In this document: positions 43,931 to 54,372 of the stretch, one piece after another
Layout of the letters: each line of letters starts with the position of its first letter
How positions within the stretch are numbered: the stretch's first letter is position 1
From: Elymus sibiricus
Lineage: Eukaryota; Streptophyta; Magnoliopsida; Poales; Poaceae
Direction of reading: 5' to 3'
DNA length: 64,000 bases
Assembly: GCA_039707655.1 (NCBI GenBank)
Contig: CM077675.1
Coordinates: forward strand, 419,553,162 to 419,617,161
Notes under the pieces: generated by a model
The model's database searches: none
Seen by the model: the letters and a program-made list of their open reading frames with translations, nothing else
Told to the model about the DNA's origin: nothing
Position numbers and translations under genes: made by a program

Positions 43931-44160
43931 CATGAAAGAGGAGGAAAATGTGGCCCAACCGGACCCTGCATATCTTCCCTATACGCCACGGCTGTCCGCA
44001 CACCCTCATATTGACACCAAACGTGGGGAGGGTATGAGGGACCGGACATGAAAGAGAAGGAAAATGTGGCCCAACCGGACCGTGCTTATCATCCCTATAC
44101 GCCAGGGCCGTCCGCACACCCTCATATTGACACCAAACATGGGGAGGGTATGAGGGCTTG
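43931..44160 (+). repeat. 116-bp tandem duplication
   Basis: Two copies starting CATGAAAGAGGAGGAAAATG (43931) and CATGAAAGAGAAGG (44047) run on through GTGGCCCAACCGGACC and CCTCATATTGACACCAAAC. They differ at a handful of sites. Confidence 0.8.
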
Positions 44161-44384
44161 CAGATGTGTCCAATCAGTTCGTCACGTAGGACGTGGCCCA
44201 CCTCGGATCATCTTTCCTTTTTCTTTTTTTCCTCTCTCTTCATCTGCATGCAAATGACCAAACATGCAAGGGATAAAATGAGCTCAAATGGACACGCCCG
44301 TACAGGCCCGCGGACGCGTTCGCTCTTGTGTGATGGAGGTGAACGTTCAAGCCTCATTTCTCGCACGCCACAACCACATCCCTT

Positions 44385-45767
44385 TGTAGGAACACGCGGT
44401 ACGCTACGCTAGAGCCAAATAAATTTTTTTACCGCACACCCAAGAATATACTGCTGGAAATAGATCACGAGATCAGTTTACCACTAGGCGCGCAGTCACC
44501 GCAGCGGAAGTAGAGTTCGTGATGTGTGTAGTCGTTCGAGCAATCTCCCATGAACAACAATGTCCCGCGAACAGCGATCTCACGCGAACGATGAAGTTCC
44601 ACGAACAGCTCCTCACGGATCCTTGGAACAGCTTCTCGCGGTTCCCTTGAACTGTTCGTCCAAGCACCGGAGATGCGATGCCTCCAAGGTATCCACACGT
44701 ACATGGAGTAGCGTCGGGTGGCGGACTGTTAGGCCCGGTCGCGCTGCATGGGTGCGTTGGGTGTGGCGGCGGTTGTGGAGGGAGGATTAAGATCAACCCT
44801 TAGTGGTGCGTCCAGTCCCCTTTATATAGACCTCCGAGGTGGGCTCAACACTTGAGGCCCACTAGGAGTCTACACCCAATTTCAATTTGGATCCAATCCG
44901 AATGGGCTGCAACCCCTTAAGCATGCGACCCTATAGGTTCACATACACATGGACACGATCCTAGTCGATAGTTGGTAGCGGCGCCCAGCAGAACGTGCCA
45001 ACTCACATGTGTGCATAAAGTCTTTTGGCGAACCTTGACAATGTTTCATATGCATCATTCCTTCACCTCAAGATATATTTTGTCGAGCTCAAGGCAAGTA
45101 CTTGTCACCCTTGTGGTAGCTCGACCTCTCTTCTCGAAACCGTGACACAGATTCCCGAACCAGGTTAACTATTGACCCAAGTCGCTTGGTCATGCTATCC
45201 GAATATGATCACTCGAGAGGATCCAGAGAATATATCTCCTTACAGGAGGGGCAAATTCCATCTTGGTCTACCATGTCTCACGGCATATGTCTCACGACTC
45301 ACCCGAATGCTACCTTTATGACTACTCATTTACGGAGTAGCATCTGATAGACCCTAAGTGAGTCGATCCTTGTCCCGAGAACATGCGAGGACCTCAGGTC
45401 TAGGACATGGCATATATATTGTACTTGAGACTAATAGATGCCAATATCTCGTTGTGTCTTAAAGTGGGCCTGTCCGACTCGGTGATCTCCATCCCCGAGT
45501 CCATACTATCGGTTTATCATCTCTATGCACATGACTTGTGAACCATAGTCATCAACCAAATCGTACACTAGTCAAAGGATATGTGTCTGCATAACCTTAT
45601 CAACTAGGGACTATTAGAACGATCATCATACAATATATAGTTCCACAAACAAGTCACATACATATTGATACATAACACTAATGATGTTCAAGGTCAATAC
45701 AAAAGACTCATGAATATATAGGGAAATATCACCATCAGATGATTGCCTCTAGGGCATATCCCCAACA
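44385..45767 (-). mobile_element. Copia-type solo LTR, about 1.38 kb
   Basis: On the - strand it begins TGTTGGGGATATGCCCTAGA, a hallmark start of Triticeae Copia LTRs, and ends CGTGTTCCTACA. The flanks CCCTT (44380-44384) and CCCTC (45768-45772) match at 4 of 5 bases, supporting these ends and solo-LTR status. A CA nearer 44452 was considered as the end but gives no TSD. Confidence 0.7.
44820..44829 (-). promoter_or_regulatory. TATA box in the Copia solo LTR
   Basis: On the - strand the sequence is CTATATAAAG, a canonical TATA box about 940 bp into the LTR. Confidence 0.5.
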
Positions 45768-46049
45768 CCCTCAATGTCCTACCCCAAAAAACTACAAACC
45801 ATGCAAACGAGGTTCCAGCATAGATCAAAATACAAACATAGCAATCTGGCATAGATAAGATATAAACATAATCCGATCTGACATAGATATAAGATAACAA
45901 CTTGACACAGTCAGGTCCAAAAAGGGCCTTCTCCCGGAGTTCATCACTTAACTACTTATATACTAATAAAAACTAAGAGATTGGGGTGCCTGATTTCACC
46001 ACTTCCTCGTCGGACGTTTCCCCTTGGGACCTCAACGAATGTCCTCATC

Positions 46050-46725
46050 TTAGGCGTCGGCGGCCCCTAACGCATCGTCGCTGTCCGAAGCGAGGGTGGA
46101 GGAGGACGAGATGACGAAGCCCGCCATACACTGGGTGGCGTGGTTCTGCTCCTCCCGGAGCCGTGCAGCTCTCTCTATCGTCGTCGCTCGCTGCATCGCC
46201 AACCGTTGGGACTCCTCGAGTGCCTCGCGGAGCGCCACGACATTGTGGCGATGACGACGGGTGCTCGTATCCACATATGTGTAGGAATGATGGATGGCGG
46301 CGTGGTGGGCCTCATCGTCATCACTGGCCGAGGAGGGTGTGGCTCCAATTCCTCAATCTGCACTTGGAGCGGTTGTTAGCTGCCTCCGCTGGCCACTTCC
46401 TTGCGCGCTGATACACATGCCCCACCGGCTGTGGCTTCTTTACAGCCCACATGAGCACCCAGCGACACCTTACAGGAGAAGCTGCGGGCGGTGCTGGGTG
46501 CTGCCTAATAGGGGATGACAGGAACCACGTCAGGTGGTCGCGGGGTTGCAGCTGCCCACGTGGCTCGCCTCCGGTGCCCCGGAAGACGAGGTGCCGCCCC
46601 ACTCCAGTCGCGACCGGAGGAGGGCAATGCGGAGCGCTAGCTCGTCCTCGTAGGGTGCCGACGAGCTACCAGACTATGTGGCAAGCTTCTCCCGATACAT
46701 GTCGTCTGAGTCGTTGTTGGCCACG
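46050..46725 (-). pseudogene. Decayed gene of element B
   Basis: Several - strand frames form one plausible gene: NDSDDMYREKLA near 46710, then LALRIALLRSRLEW, then KKPQPVGHVYQRARKW near 46430, and finally an open frame STRRHRHNVVALREALEESQ ending at a stop near 46050. Stops and frame changes separate the pieces, and the presumed start codon reads GTG. No domain is recognised. The last part is probably a short helix followed by an acidic Ser-rich tail (SSSSTLASDSDDALGAADA). Confidence 0.4.
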
Positions 46726-47374
46726 ATAGGGGGGATGGTTTGGGGGGTGAGAGAAAGTGGACTTGATGGAGAAATGTAGAGAGGTCAAGTGACTGAACTT
46801 GACTAGGGTTTGCTCGTTGGTCGTCGGATATTTGTGGGGCTAGAGTGGGATCAATGCTGGCCATAGTGGGTCGGGCCGATGTGGTGGACATGGCTCGACC
46901 TCCCAGTATCCACCCTAAATTTGAGTTAGATATGAGGGGTGTCGGAGGCCGGTTTGAGAAACTAGAATGAGTTTTTTTGGACCAATCAATGACCAGACCG
47001 TCTACCCTCTTGTATAGGCGGGGTTTGGGCATCCAGCTATAGATGCTCTTAGAGCATCTACAACCACGGTTTGCAAATTCGGGCCCTCAAACGTCCGCGG
47101 ACGCGTCCTGGCGCGTCCGCGGATACTGATCGATCAGTCCTCAAATCTGCTTGTCCACATCCGAGTCTCTCATATTTGATCCCCTGGATCCATACAAAGC
47201 ATGCAAAATAAAATCCTACGTACTACGTACTACTCTAGTCTTCATCGTCGGAGATGTCCTCTAGCTCATCCTGGTCGGCGAGCATCTACGCCACCTCCGC
47301 CGTAGCCTACGCTGCCTCCATCTCCTGCCGCCGACGATGTCTGGCCTCCGTAGCCGACTATGAGCGGATAGAGT

Positions 47375-47629
47375 TCAGGATGGCCTGCTGCTCCGCCCGC
47401 AGCTCCACGTCCTCAACGTCCCCAGATTCAGTGCCTCCTCCTCCTTCTCCTCCCCCACATCCTCCGCCAGCTCCTGCTCCTGCTCCTCCTCTTCCTCCTC
47501 CACCTCCTCTTCCTCCTCTTCCAAATTGTCCTCCGGATCCAAAGGTAGTCGCACGTCCCTTCGGATCTGGACCTGCTCAAGGAGCCAAAGCCGGTGCTCC
47601 GACATGAAGTGGCGGCGGCGTGGAGGCAT
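47375..47629 (-). CDS. Small acidic protein of element C (homologue of the element A protein)
   Basis: 84 codons as read: MPPRRRHFMSEHRLWLLEQV, then a Leu/Pro linker and a long Glu-rich run. This parallels the element A protein residue by residue in the first 30 positions. Past the ORF stop a second frame continues with EQQAILNSIRS and a basic RRRQEME stretch, so the full gene was longer and has been frame-shifted near 47400. The upstream leader reaches the retrotransposon insertion point at 47681, so the LARD now separates the gene from its promoter. The function is unknown. Confidence 0.5.
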   Translation of the reverse strand: MPPRRRHFMSEHRLWLLEQVQIRRDVRLPLDPEDNLEEEEEEVEEEEEEQEQELAEDVGEEKEEEALNLGTLRTWSCGRSSRPS

Positions 47630-47681
47630 GACTTATTGACGACTGCGGTAGACGGGAGGAGGAAAATGTAAAGTGGTAGGG

Positions 47682-50600
47682 TGTAACACCCCGAAAATCG
47701 GGTTATCGATTTTTGTGCTGTTATTCCTTCCTAGCTTTTCTCTCCCAAATTTTTTTCCTCTGGAATCTGGTGAATGACCAGGTGAATCCAGCTAATCCTC
47801 AACCTCTCAGTGCCTTTCCCATGCTCATGTGCCAGCCAAGCTCTTGTCCGTAAACCCCGAACCTCATTCAAACCCTAGTTCCAAAATATTGGAACTGGAA
47901 ATCCTGCCTTTGTGTTTACAAAGGAGCTATCATTTTCCTTGCTCTGTTAATCCTCCCAAAATTTCCAGAGATCCTTATCCTCTCATAAACCCTAGATGTG
48001 CAAAAATATTGCTAAGTCATATGCAATATTTCTCATCCAGAATTAATTCCTTTTTCTGCCTTTCTGAGGAATTAAATCCAGGAAAATATCTATCCATCTC
48101 CAAAGTTCATGAAACTTGTGGAGATATTCCTTGTGATCATATTGAGCTCTCATAAAAATATTGGCCATAATTAAATAGGGGAAATTGCATTTTCCTATTT
48201 AAAGCCAATATTTCAATTTGGGGCCTTTCCAAAGGAACTACCATTTTGGTAGCTAGGAAAAATCCCAAATAATTTGTGGAGCTTCTCATATCCATATCTT
48301 TATCATTTCCATCAAAATATCAAGTCCCATAGTTCAAAAGTTGAGCACAACACCCCTTTGCAAATTCTATCCAGATTTCCTGTTTGCAAAGGAAGTGCTT
48401 GATTCCTTGATCTCCTTGGGCTATAGTTTTGCAGGGGATTCATTATGATATATTACCCTTGGCCTCCAAAAATAAGCCCATTCCATCTAGCCAATCTTCC
48501 TCAGCAAATTTGTTAATTTTCTATCCAGATTGGAGCACTGTGAAGGAAGTACCATTTTCACTTATGAAAATGGTATGAAACTTTTACAGTGCATTCATAT
48601 GCCTAAATCATTGGTCTCCACCAGATTTGAGCCATTTTTATCTAGACATTTAACCCCAGCACCTTCATTTCCAATTCTGGCCAGTTTGCTAAGTTGCAAA
48701 GGAAGTGCCAGTTTTATTTGTCCATTTGAGCTGAAACTTTGCCAAGTTAGTCACCCTAGTAGATGATCAATACCTGCCCAAGGTCATGCCAAGAGGAGCA
48801 CTATGATGGCCACTGCACAGCACAAACACATGGCTGCCAGCTGTTGTTTGACTTTGGTGTAGTCACACCAGAGGTCACTGTTCTTGCTTGAGGGGTCAAG
48901 TCAGCTCAGTGTAGAGTGTAGAACAGCCCAGACATGTTTTGGCCTCGAGCAGGGCATGGCAAGGCCCTGGCCACGCGGTGACCACGGGCAGAGCGTGCCA
49001 AAATCGCGCCCTATGCTCCGTACGCTTCGGGAGCTCGTCTCCAGCGAACTCTGGATTGTCCGGAAGCGCCGGAGAGCTCCCCACCGCGTGTGCACACCCT
49101 CTGGAGTCCTCTACCCCTCGTCTTCTAGCTTCTAGCCGGCCCTATCGTCCTGTTGAGACACGGCCACGGCGCCGCCGTCTCGGAGCTTCGGCCTCCACCG
49201 CGAAGCTTCCTCCCCGAGCCTATTTATAGCATTCCCGAGCCCCTCCCGACGGGCAATGAGCCCAGCCCCTTCCCCTCTGAGCCCTCCAACTTACCCTCGG
49301 CCTCCCCTAGGTGACTGCTCGCCGCCGCCCCCTCCAATTTTGGCCGGAGTCTCCGTGGCCGTCGCCGGCGTTGCGCTCCGCCCCTGCTCTTTGCCTCGCC
49401 GAACCACCGCGTCCCCGGTCATCCTTGGCGTCCGTGTTGTGCGGGGATGGATGCGGCTCTCTTCCCCGATCCTGCCGGTGCCCGGAACGACGGCAACGGT
49501 GGCCGGAATCGCCGGAACGGTCGCCTGCAGCCGCACCTCCCCTCTGTCCCGCGGGCGAGTAGGAGGTTGGAGATGACGAGCTGGCCAGGCAGGCCCCTCC
49601 TCCTCTCGGCCCCGCAGGTTAGCTGCACAGAGGAGTCAATGGTCGGGCCCGCGGTTATAAGTGGAAGCGCACTCCAGTAAATGCGCTTTCAGTTAGAGAA
49701 AGCGTATTTCCTTCTACAGCGGCTAAGTCTGCGTTTTCCTTTTCAGAAAACGTATTTCAGCCGAGTACGCTTTCGGGTCAGCCCCCAGGGGCCTGTCTGT
49801 GAATATTTTATTTACAGATTGGTCCCTAAACTTCGTTTGGCTATATATTCGCGACCGTAACTCCGATTGAGGTAAAACCAACGCCCACGTCTTCGTCTCG
49901 TCGAGCCCGTTCCGATTGTGCCCTTTACATACTGTTTTCACACAGTAGAAATAACCATTTTGCCCTTGCCCTTGCCCTTGCCCTTCGTTCAACCCTTCCG
50001 AGAGGGAAACCCTTCCGGCAAATCTTTCTAGAGTGTTATCGCCCTTCTCCCCGGCGTATTCAGCGACCCCCAGGCAAGCCAACCTCTTATCATGAGCCCC
50101 GAACTTGCATGATGACTTTGCTTGCACCCTGTGTGTTTATCTGTATCACCTGTTAGTTTGCATTTGCATATACCTGTGGTGACATCGGTATTAGACACTA
50201 GCATTACTTTTCAACTAATGCCATGTCTTATTTCCATATTGCCATGCTAATAATAATAATATTGTTAGTAACAATAACATATTAGTACTATGGTTTGATC
50301 TCATGCCATGACTATCAGTACTATGATCTTGCCACACTGTTGCTAAGTGATTGTTAGCATCTATAATTTTCGATGAAATGGTACGATGATGGCTATGTTG
50401 AGTTGGATTAATAAACTAAATTTAGTGGTTGATCTTGAGTCACCTGTCCGGGCTTACCCGTGCAACCACATTTGCCGGTATGGGACAACCTTGACTTGGT
50501 CTGATCGCGTGCTCTTTCACCGGTACCTCCAAAAAAGGGAGGGTTATGTGTGCGTGCTACCCTGATCAGGTAGGCGGTGATAACCCTGTGAGCCCAGTTG

Positions 50601-51525
50601 AGTGTTTAGCCTGGGAGTCCCCGTTTGGGACAGTTGTTTGGCCACGACGGTGGCAGGTGTCATGAGGACACAGGGGCCACCCAGGGCAGGACTCCGGGGG
50701 AGGATGAATGCTGGTGGTACGATGGAAGAGTCACGGGTCAGGCAGGTTTCGTTGGAGCAACGCTGGTCCACCCGAATGGGATCGCGAGGTCAGGTGCTCC
50801 ATGGTGTGGGTAAAGTGCGCAACCTCTGCAGAGTGTCAAATCTATTTGAATAGCCGAGTCCACGGTATTGGACAGCCCGTCCAGACCTCACTAGGTGGTC
50901 AACCGTAACAATGAGGATGATGATGGAGGAACTTGTCTTATGTTCGGAAGTGCTCATTGAGTCATGAGAATTTCGAGGGTTGCGGGACAACCCAGAAGAG
51001 AGTAAGTTGGTATTCGGTGACAGTAAGTAACTTAAGTACCTAGTGTGATTATTGCTATGCTATGTAGATTATATGCCTGATCCATGTTATGCCATGCTTG
51101 ATCCATGTTTTCCTGTTAATTTCATGATATGTTTAGAATAAATTATTATATAAGCATAGGGCTTGCTTTGTCATCTGCTTGTTTGGATGCTATGTATTTT
51201 GTTGTCTTGCGAGTACATTCAAAGTACTCACCTGGCCTTGCACGTGGCTAGTTGCAGGAGAAGATCCATCGTGCTAGATCGTGACCCAGCCAGTCCTGTG
51301 AGCTATGGAGCCCAGCCAGAGACGTCGTTGCCGCTGTACGTAGACCTCTGCCGTCATTTAGTTAGCCTTGGAGCTATGTAATATTGTTGTAAGCAACAGT
51401 ATTGTAATACTCCATTATACACAATAAAGCCATTTTATGCCTGGAATTTGCTGTATCATGTCTTTGACGTGCGCCAGGTCTTATCCTGGGGCTGGCGTGC
51501 GTCGGCCCTCTATCGAGGTGCCACA
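47682..51525 (+). repeat. 5' LTR of the LARD
   Basis: 3,844 bp, TGTAACACCCCG to GGTGCCACA. Compared with the 3' LTR it lacks about 70 bp near 49285. It has extra copies of CCCTTG at 49969-49985 and a small duplication of GATCCATG near 51080. Confidence 0.88.
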
Positions 51526-51530
51526 AGACT

Positions 51531-51543
51531 TGGTATCAGAGCC
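51531..51543 (+). other. Primer-binding site, tRNA-iMet type
   Basis: TGGTATCAGAGCC, five bases after the LTR, is the usual complement of the initiator tRNA-Met 3' end in plant LTR elements. Confidence 0.85.
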
Positions 51544-51907
51544 AGGCTGGCTATAGGTTACCCTAGCACCAAACCAACCCTAGGTTTAACCGGTAGTGAG
51601 CCCAATAGATTTGACCCATCTCTGGCATCCGACATGGCCACTGTGGATCAACAGGCGGCGCAGTCGGAATGGATGTGTCCCTACCCAGCTGTCCACCCCC
51701 AGCCACTCTAGATTGGACCGCGACCCTACTTAGCTGTCGGCCGTGTCGGTGTATCTTCTACCCGGCATGAGAAGGATCCACGCCATGCTGGTGTGTTCCA
51801 GCCCGACTGCCTATTTAGCCCCTCCCACCTGCGAGTCGCAGCTCTCCCCATTCAGTAAGCCAGATCCCTGCAAGAGAACCCAGGCTAGTATCCTCAACCC
51901 AGTAGCC

Positions 51908-52713
51908 ATGGCCAGTTCTTTCAAAACCCCCGAAGCACCCACTTTCCATAGCCGAATATTGGCTGATGGTTATCCCGGCTTTCCGCCCATCCTTTCGAGG
52001 ATGCTCACTCAAGCCCTTGGCTGTAGTACTCCTCCAGTATATCTGGTGTTCAATCGGAACCCGTTCCCCACCTTTGCCGATTTTATGCAAAGGCGTATAT
52101 CAACCCAGGTCCAATAGCGGATGGGAAGCCCATGAGTTTTCAGGGCAAACCGATGCCCACCCCCGCGTTGGCTGTCCAGATGGCTGCCGCAGGAGCCATC
52201 ACCCGTCTTCGTATCCAGTTCCTGCAAGTAGCGGAGATGCAAGAGTTCCGCTATTTTCCCTCTCCGTCCGACACTGGTGGCAAGTTCTCCAGCGTAGTTG
52301 GAAATGCTGACCCAGCAATAGCTTGCCTAGTCCAGTATATTGATGCCCAGGGACTTCTGCTCTCCGGCATTCTTAGAGAGTTCCAAGCCATTGACCAAGA
52401 CACCACACGGGTTGTTACGGGAGCATACCGTGCGGCCCGTCAAATTGCATCCCAGACCACCCGTTCCCTGTTGCAAAACCCAGTGCCACCTTCGCAGCTA
52501 GTACCACCCTCGCAATCTGTGGACCTATATCGACCAGTCAGCATCCACCCAAATTCCATTCAAGGAGCTATTCGGCGACCTCGCCGTCGGGATGTGTTCC
52601 GTCAAGATCCCCCTGTAGCTCCAGCAGTTGAGCCCCAACCCATAGAAGTGTCCGATGATGAAGACAGAAGTTGGCTCAGCCTTCGTCCCCCAGGAGAGCC
52701 CCAGCAAGAGTAG
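51908..52713 (+). CDS. LARD internal protein of unknown function, one frameshift
   Basis: One frame from 51908 (MASSFKTPEAPTFHSRILAD) runs to about 52080, reading TPPVYLVFNRNPFPTFADF. A one-base loss in a T run (ATTTTATG near 52080) then shifts it into the frame INPGPIADGKPMSFQGKPMP, which is open to 52713. The total is about 268 residues. The middle has a helical stretch (LAVQMAAAGAITRLRIQFLQ). The C-terminus is basic then acidic (RRPRRRDVFRQD, SDDEDRSWLSL). No gag zinc knuckle or enzyme motif is present. It may be a non-canonical Gag or a captured gene. In this copy the frameshift probably inactivates it. Confidence 0.5.
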
Positions 52714-53502
52714 GCCCATTTGTGGCTCCGGCAGTGAGCGAAGCCAGAAGATGCCGCAAATATGTGTGTTGCGGAGACTGTTTCTACGTCTGCATCTAGG
52801 ATTAGGACTCTGTAGTTCAAAGTGAGTTGTCGCTGTTAGCTGCTTAGTAAGGTTGCGTGTTGTATGATTGTACTGCTTGTGCTTGTGTGCTGTTGTAATG
52901 CTATGCCTGCCTATTTTGCTCTGTGTGCTTGGTTCATCTGTCACTCTGTCAAGCAGAAATGTTTAACAGAGCTGGCAGTGGACTCTTAACAAGATTTTAG
53001 TCAGTAGAGCACTTACACTTAATAATAACGGACTCGTCCGGAGTCCCTAATTAAAATGCGAGCTGGTGTAGATGTATGTATACCAGGAGTACATACACCC
53101 ACTAGCATTAAAACACCTTAGTGTAATCTGCTCGATATGCTTCTTTCTTCTACCTGCATTTTGCTACTAGGTGCATTTTGAATTTGCCTGCATATTAGTC
53201 TGGATAGATTGCATGTGTATCGTGTAAGCAAGGTCTGCACGCCGGTTGCAATCTCGGAGAAATTCTGAGAAATTTTATTGCAACATAGACCGTTACGACC
53301 CTTCTAGCCCAAGACCTAAACCCTGATGCTACCCTATCACCCACACATTGTGGATGTCGTTCAGCGAGGAGCAACCAGCAGTGTGGCCTCCACACTGGTA
53401 GAGCTCCGCTGACCGCACTAGACTAACCATAGACCCATCGGCGCCTCTATCACCGTCTTGTGTGATGTTGACAGGCCGCCCTCTCGCCGCCGCAGCCCGC
53501 AC
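52714..53502. other. Non-coding LARD interior
   Basis: About 790 bp downstream of the internal ORF with no domain-bearing frame. ORFs on the - strand at 52525-52944 overlap the internal gene and look like shadows. Confidence 0.45.
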
Positions 53503-53670
53503 TTATTCCGCCGGCCTGAGACGGCGTAGTTGACCTCCAGCCACCCCTCCGACAGTGGCATCACGGCGATCATCGAGGATCATCGCGCACAACAGCAGTG
53601 AGCCGCCAACCAATGCCGCCAGCATACTAGCCAGAAGGATCGTGATCAGCTCCGAGCCCACGTCCACCAT
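53503..53670 (-). CDS. Small antisense membrane-protein ORF within the LARD
   Basis: 55 codons on the - strand starting MVDVGSELITILLASMLAAL. It has one hydrophobic segment of about 24 residues (positions 8-31), which should span a membrane, followed by a polar, Arg-rich tail (DDRRDATVGGV). A TATA box lies 104 bp upstream at 53774-53781 and a possible splice acceptor (TTGCAG) just before the ATG. This is the layout of a small host-like gene captured in reverse inside the element. No family is recognised, and such a short ORF could be chance. Confidence 0.4.
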   Translation of the reverse strand: MVDVGSELITILLASMLAALVGGSLLLCAMILDDRRDATVGGVAGGQLRRLRPAE

Positions 53671-53773
53671 TAACGCTTTGCCTCGCACTCCTGCAATCAG
53701 AAGGAGAAGGAAAGGAGGAAGAAGAAGTGCGGTAGTGTGCGAGGTGGTAGGTAGAGAGTAGAAACCGCGGTCG

Positions 53774-53781
53774 TTTTTATA
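53774..53781 (-). promoter_or_regulatory. TATA box for the antisense LARD ORF
   Basis: On the - strand it reads TATAAAAA preceded by TAGGGC. It is followed by a pyrimidine-rich leader (TTCTTCTTCCTCC near 53715). Confidence 0.45.
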
Positions 53782-54358
53782 GCCCTAGCCCGGCGTACGG
53801 TGAGCAAGGTCCAGGAGACCGGGCGACGCTCGATCACCGGTGTCCCGGAAGCGAATCCGCGAGCAGTGCTGACCGGCATTGGCCGCGATGGGAGTGCTCT
53901 CTGCGTCGGCCTCGTGCACGCCGCGCGCTATTGTTGTAGGGGCCTTTATGCCCCAGGAGCTAGGCGTGCGCAGTGCCTAGCCGCACTCAGGACAGCGCGA
54001 GAGTAAGAGAGAGAGAGAGAGAGCCGTTGGCCGGAAGAAGAAGAAGGAGGCTGCCAGTGGGCCCTGGGTCCACCTGACAGCGAGAGAGGCCACTGTTCAT
54101 TGTGGTGCCCCGAGCATTTTTGGAAAAAGGAAATTTTGCTTTTTCTAAAAGGTCAGGGTTATGAGAGAAACCCAGCGGCCCCTACCTGTGGAGTAGATCC
54201 CGCGATATCCGTATCTCGATCTGGGTGTACCAGTTTTCGGTACTTTTAACCCGGTTGTTTTCAACCACAGGGTTAAGACCCAACCCAGAGGTTTCTTTTC
54301 AGGAGGTGTAGTGTTTGTTCTAAGCTAACCCTAGGAATCTCGAGGACGAGATTCTTCT
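53782..54358. other. Non-coding LARD interior with GA microsatellite
   Basis: Contains a (GA)n run at about 54004-54022 and the stretch GAGGACGAGATTCTTCTAAG leading to the polypurine tract. No credible gene. Confidence 0.45.
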
Positions 54359-54372
54359 AAGGGGGGAAGGTT
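54359..54372 (+). other. Polypurine tract of the LARD
   Basis: AAGGGGGGAAGGTT directly before the 3' LTR. Confidence 0.75.

Larger units (their letters stand above)
43863..47049 (-). mobile_element. Element B: PIF/Harbinger-like, TSD TTA, interrupted by a solo LTR
   Basis: Ends GAGCATCTATAGCCGG and CAGCTATAGATGCTC are inverted repeats. TTA lies at 43860-43862 and 47050-47052. Without the Copia solo LTR (44385-45767) it would be about 1.8 kb. A decayed gene lies on the - strand at 46050-46725. Element C begins immediately after the right TTA, so the two elements share that target triplet. Confidence 0.75.

Noticed and set aside
44452..45767. Alternative left edge at 44452 for the Copia solo LTR
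   Set aside because: It gives TATAC against CCCTC as flanks. The edge at 44385 gives CCCTT against CCCTC and a TGT..ACA symmetry.
48530..50127. ORFs of 80-160 codons in the LARD LTRs, present in both copies
   Set aside because: They recur because the LTRs are duplicated. Frames are not conserved through indels between the two LTRs, and codon content follows local GC bias.
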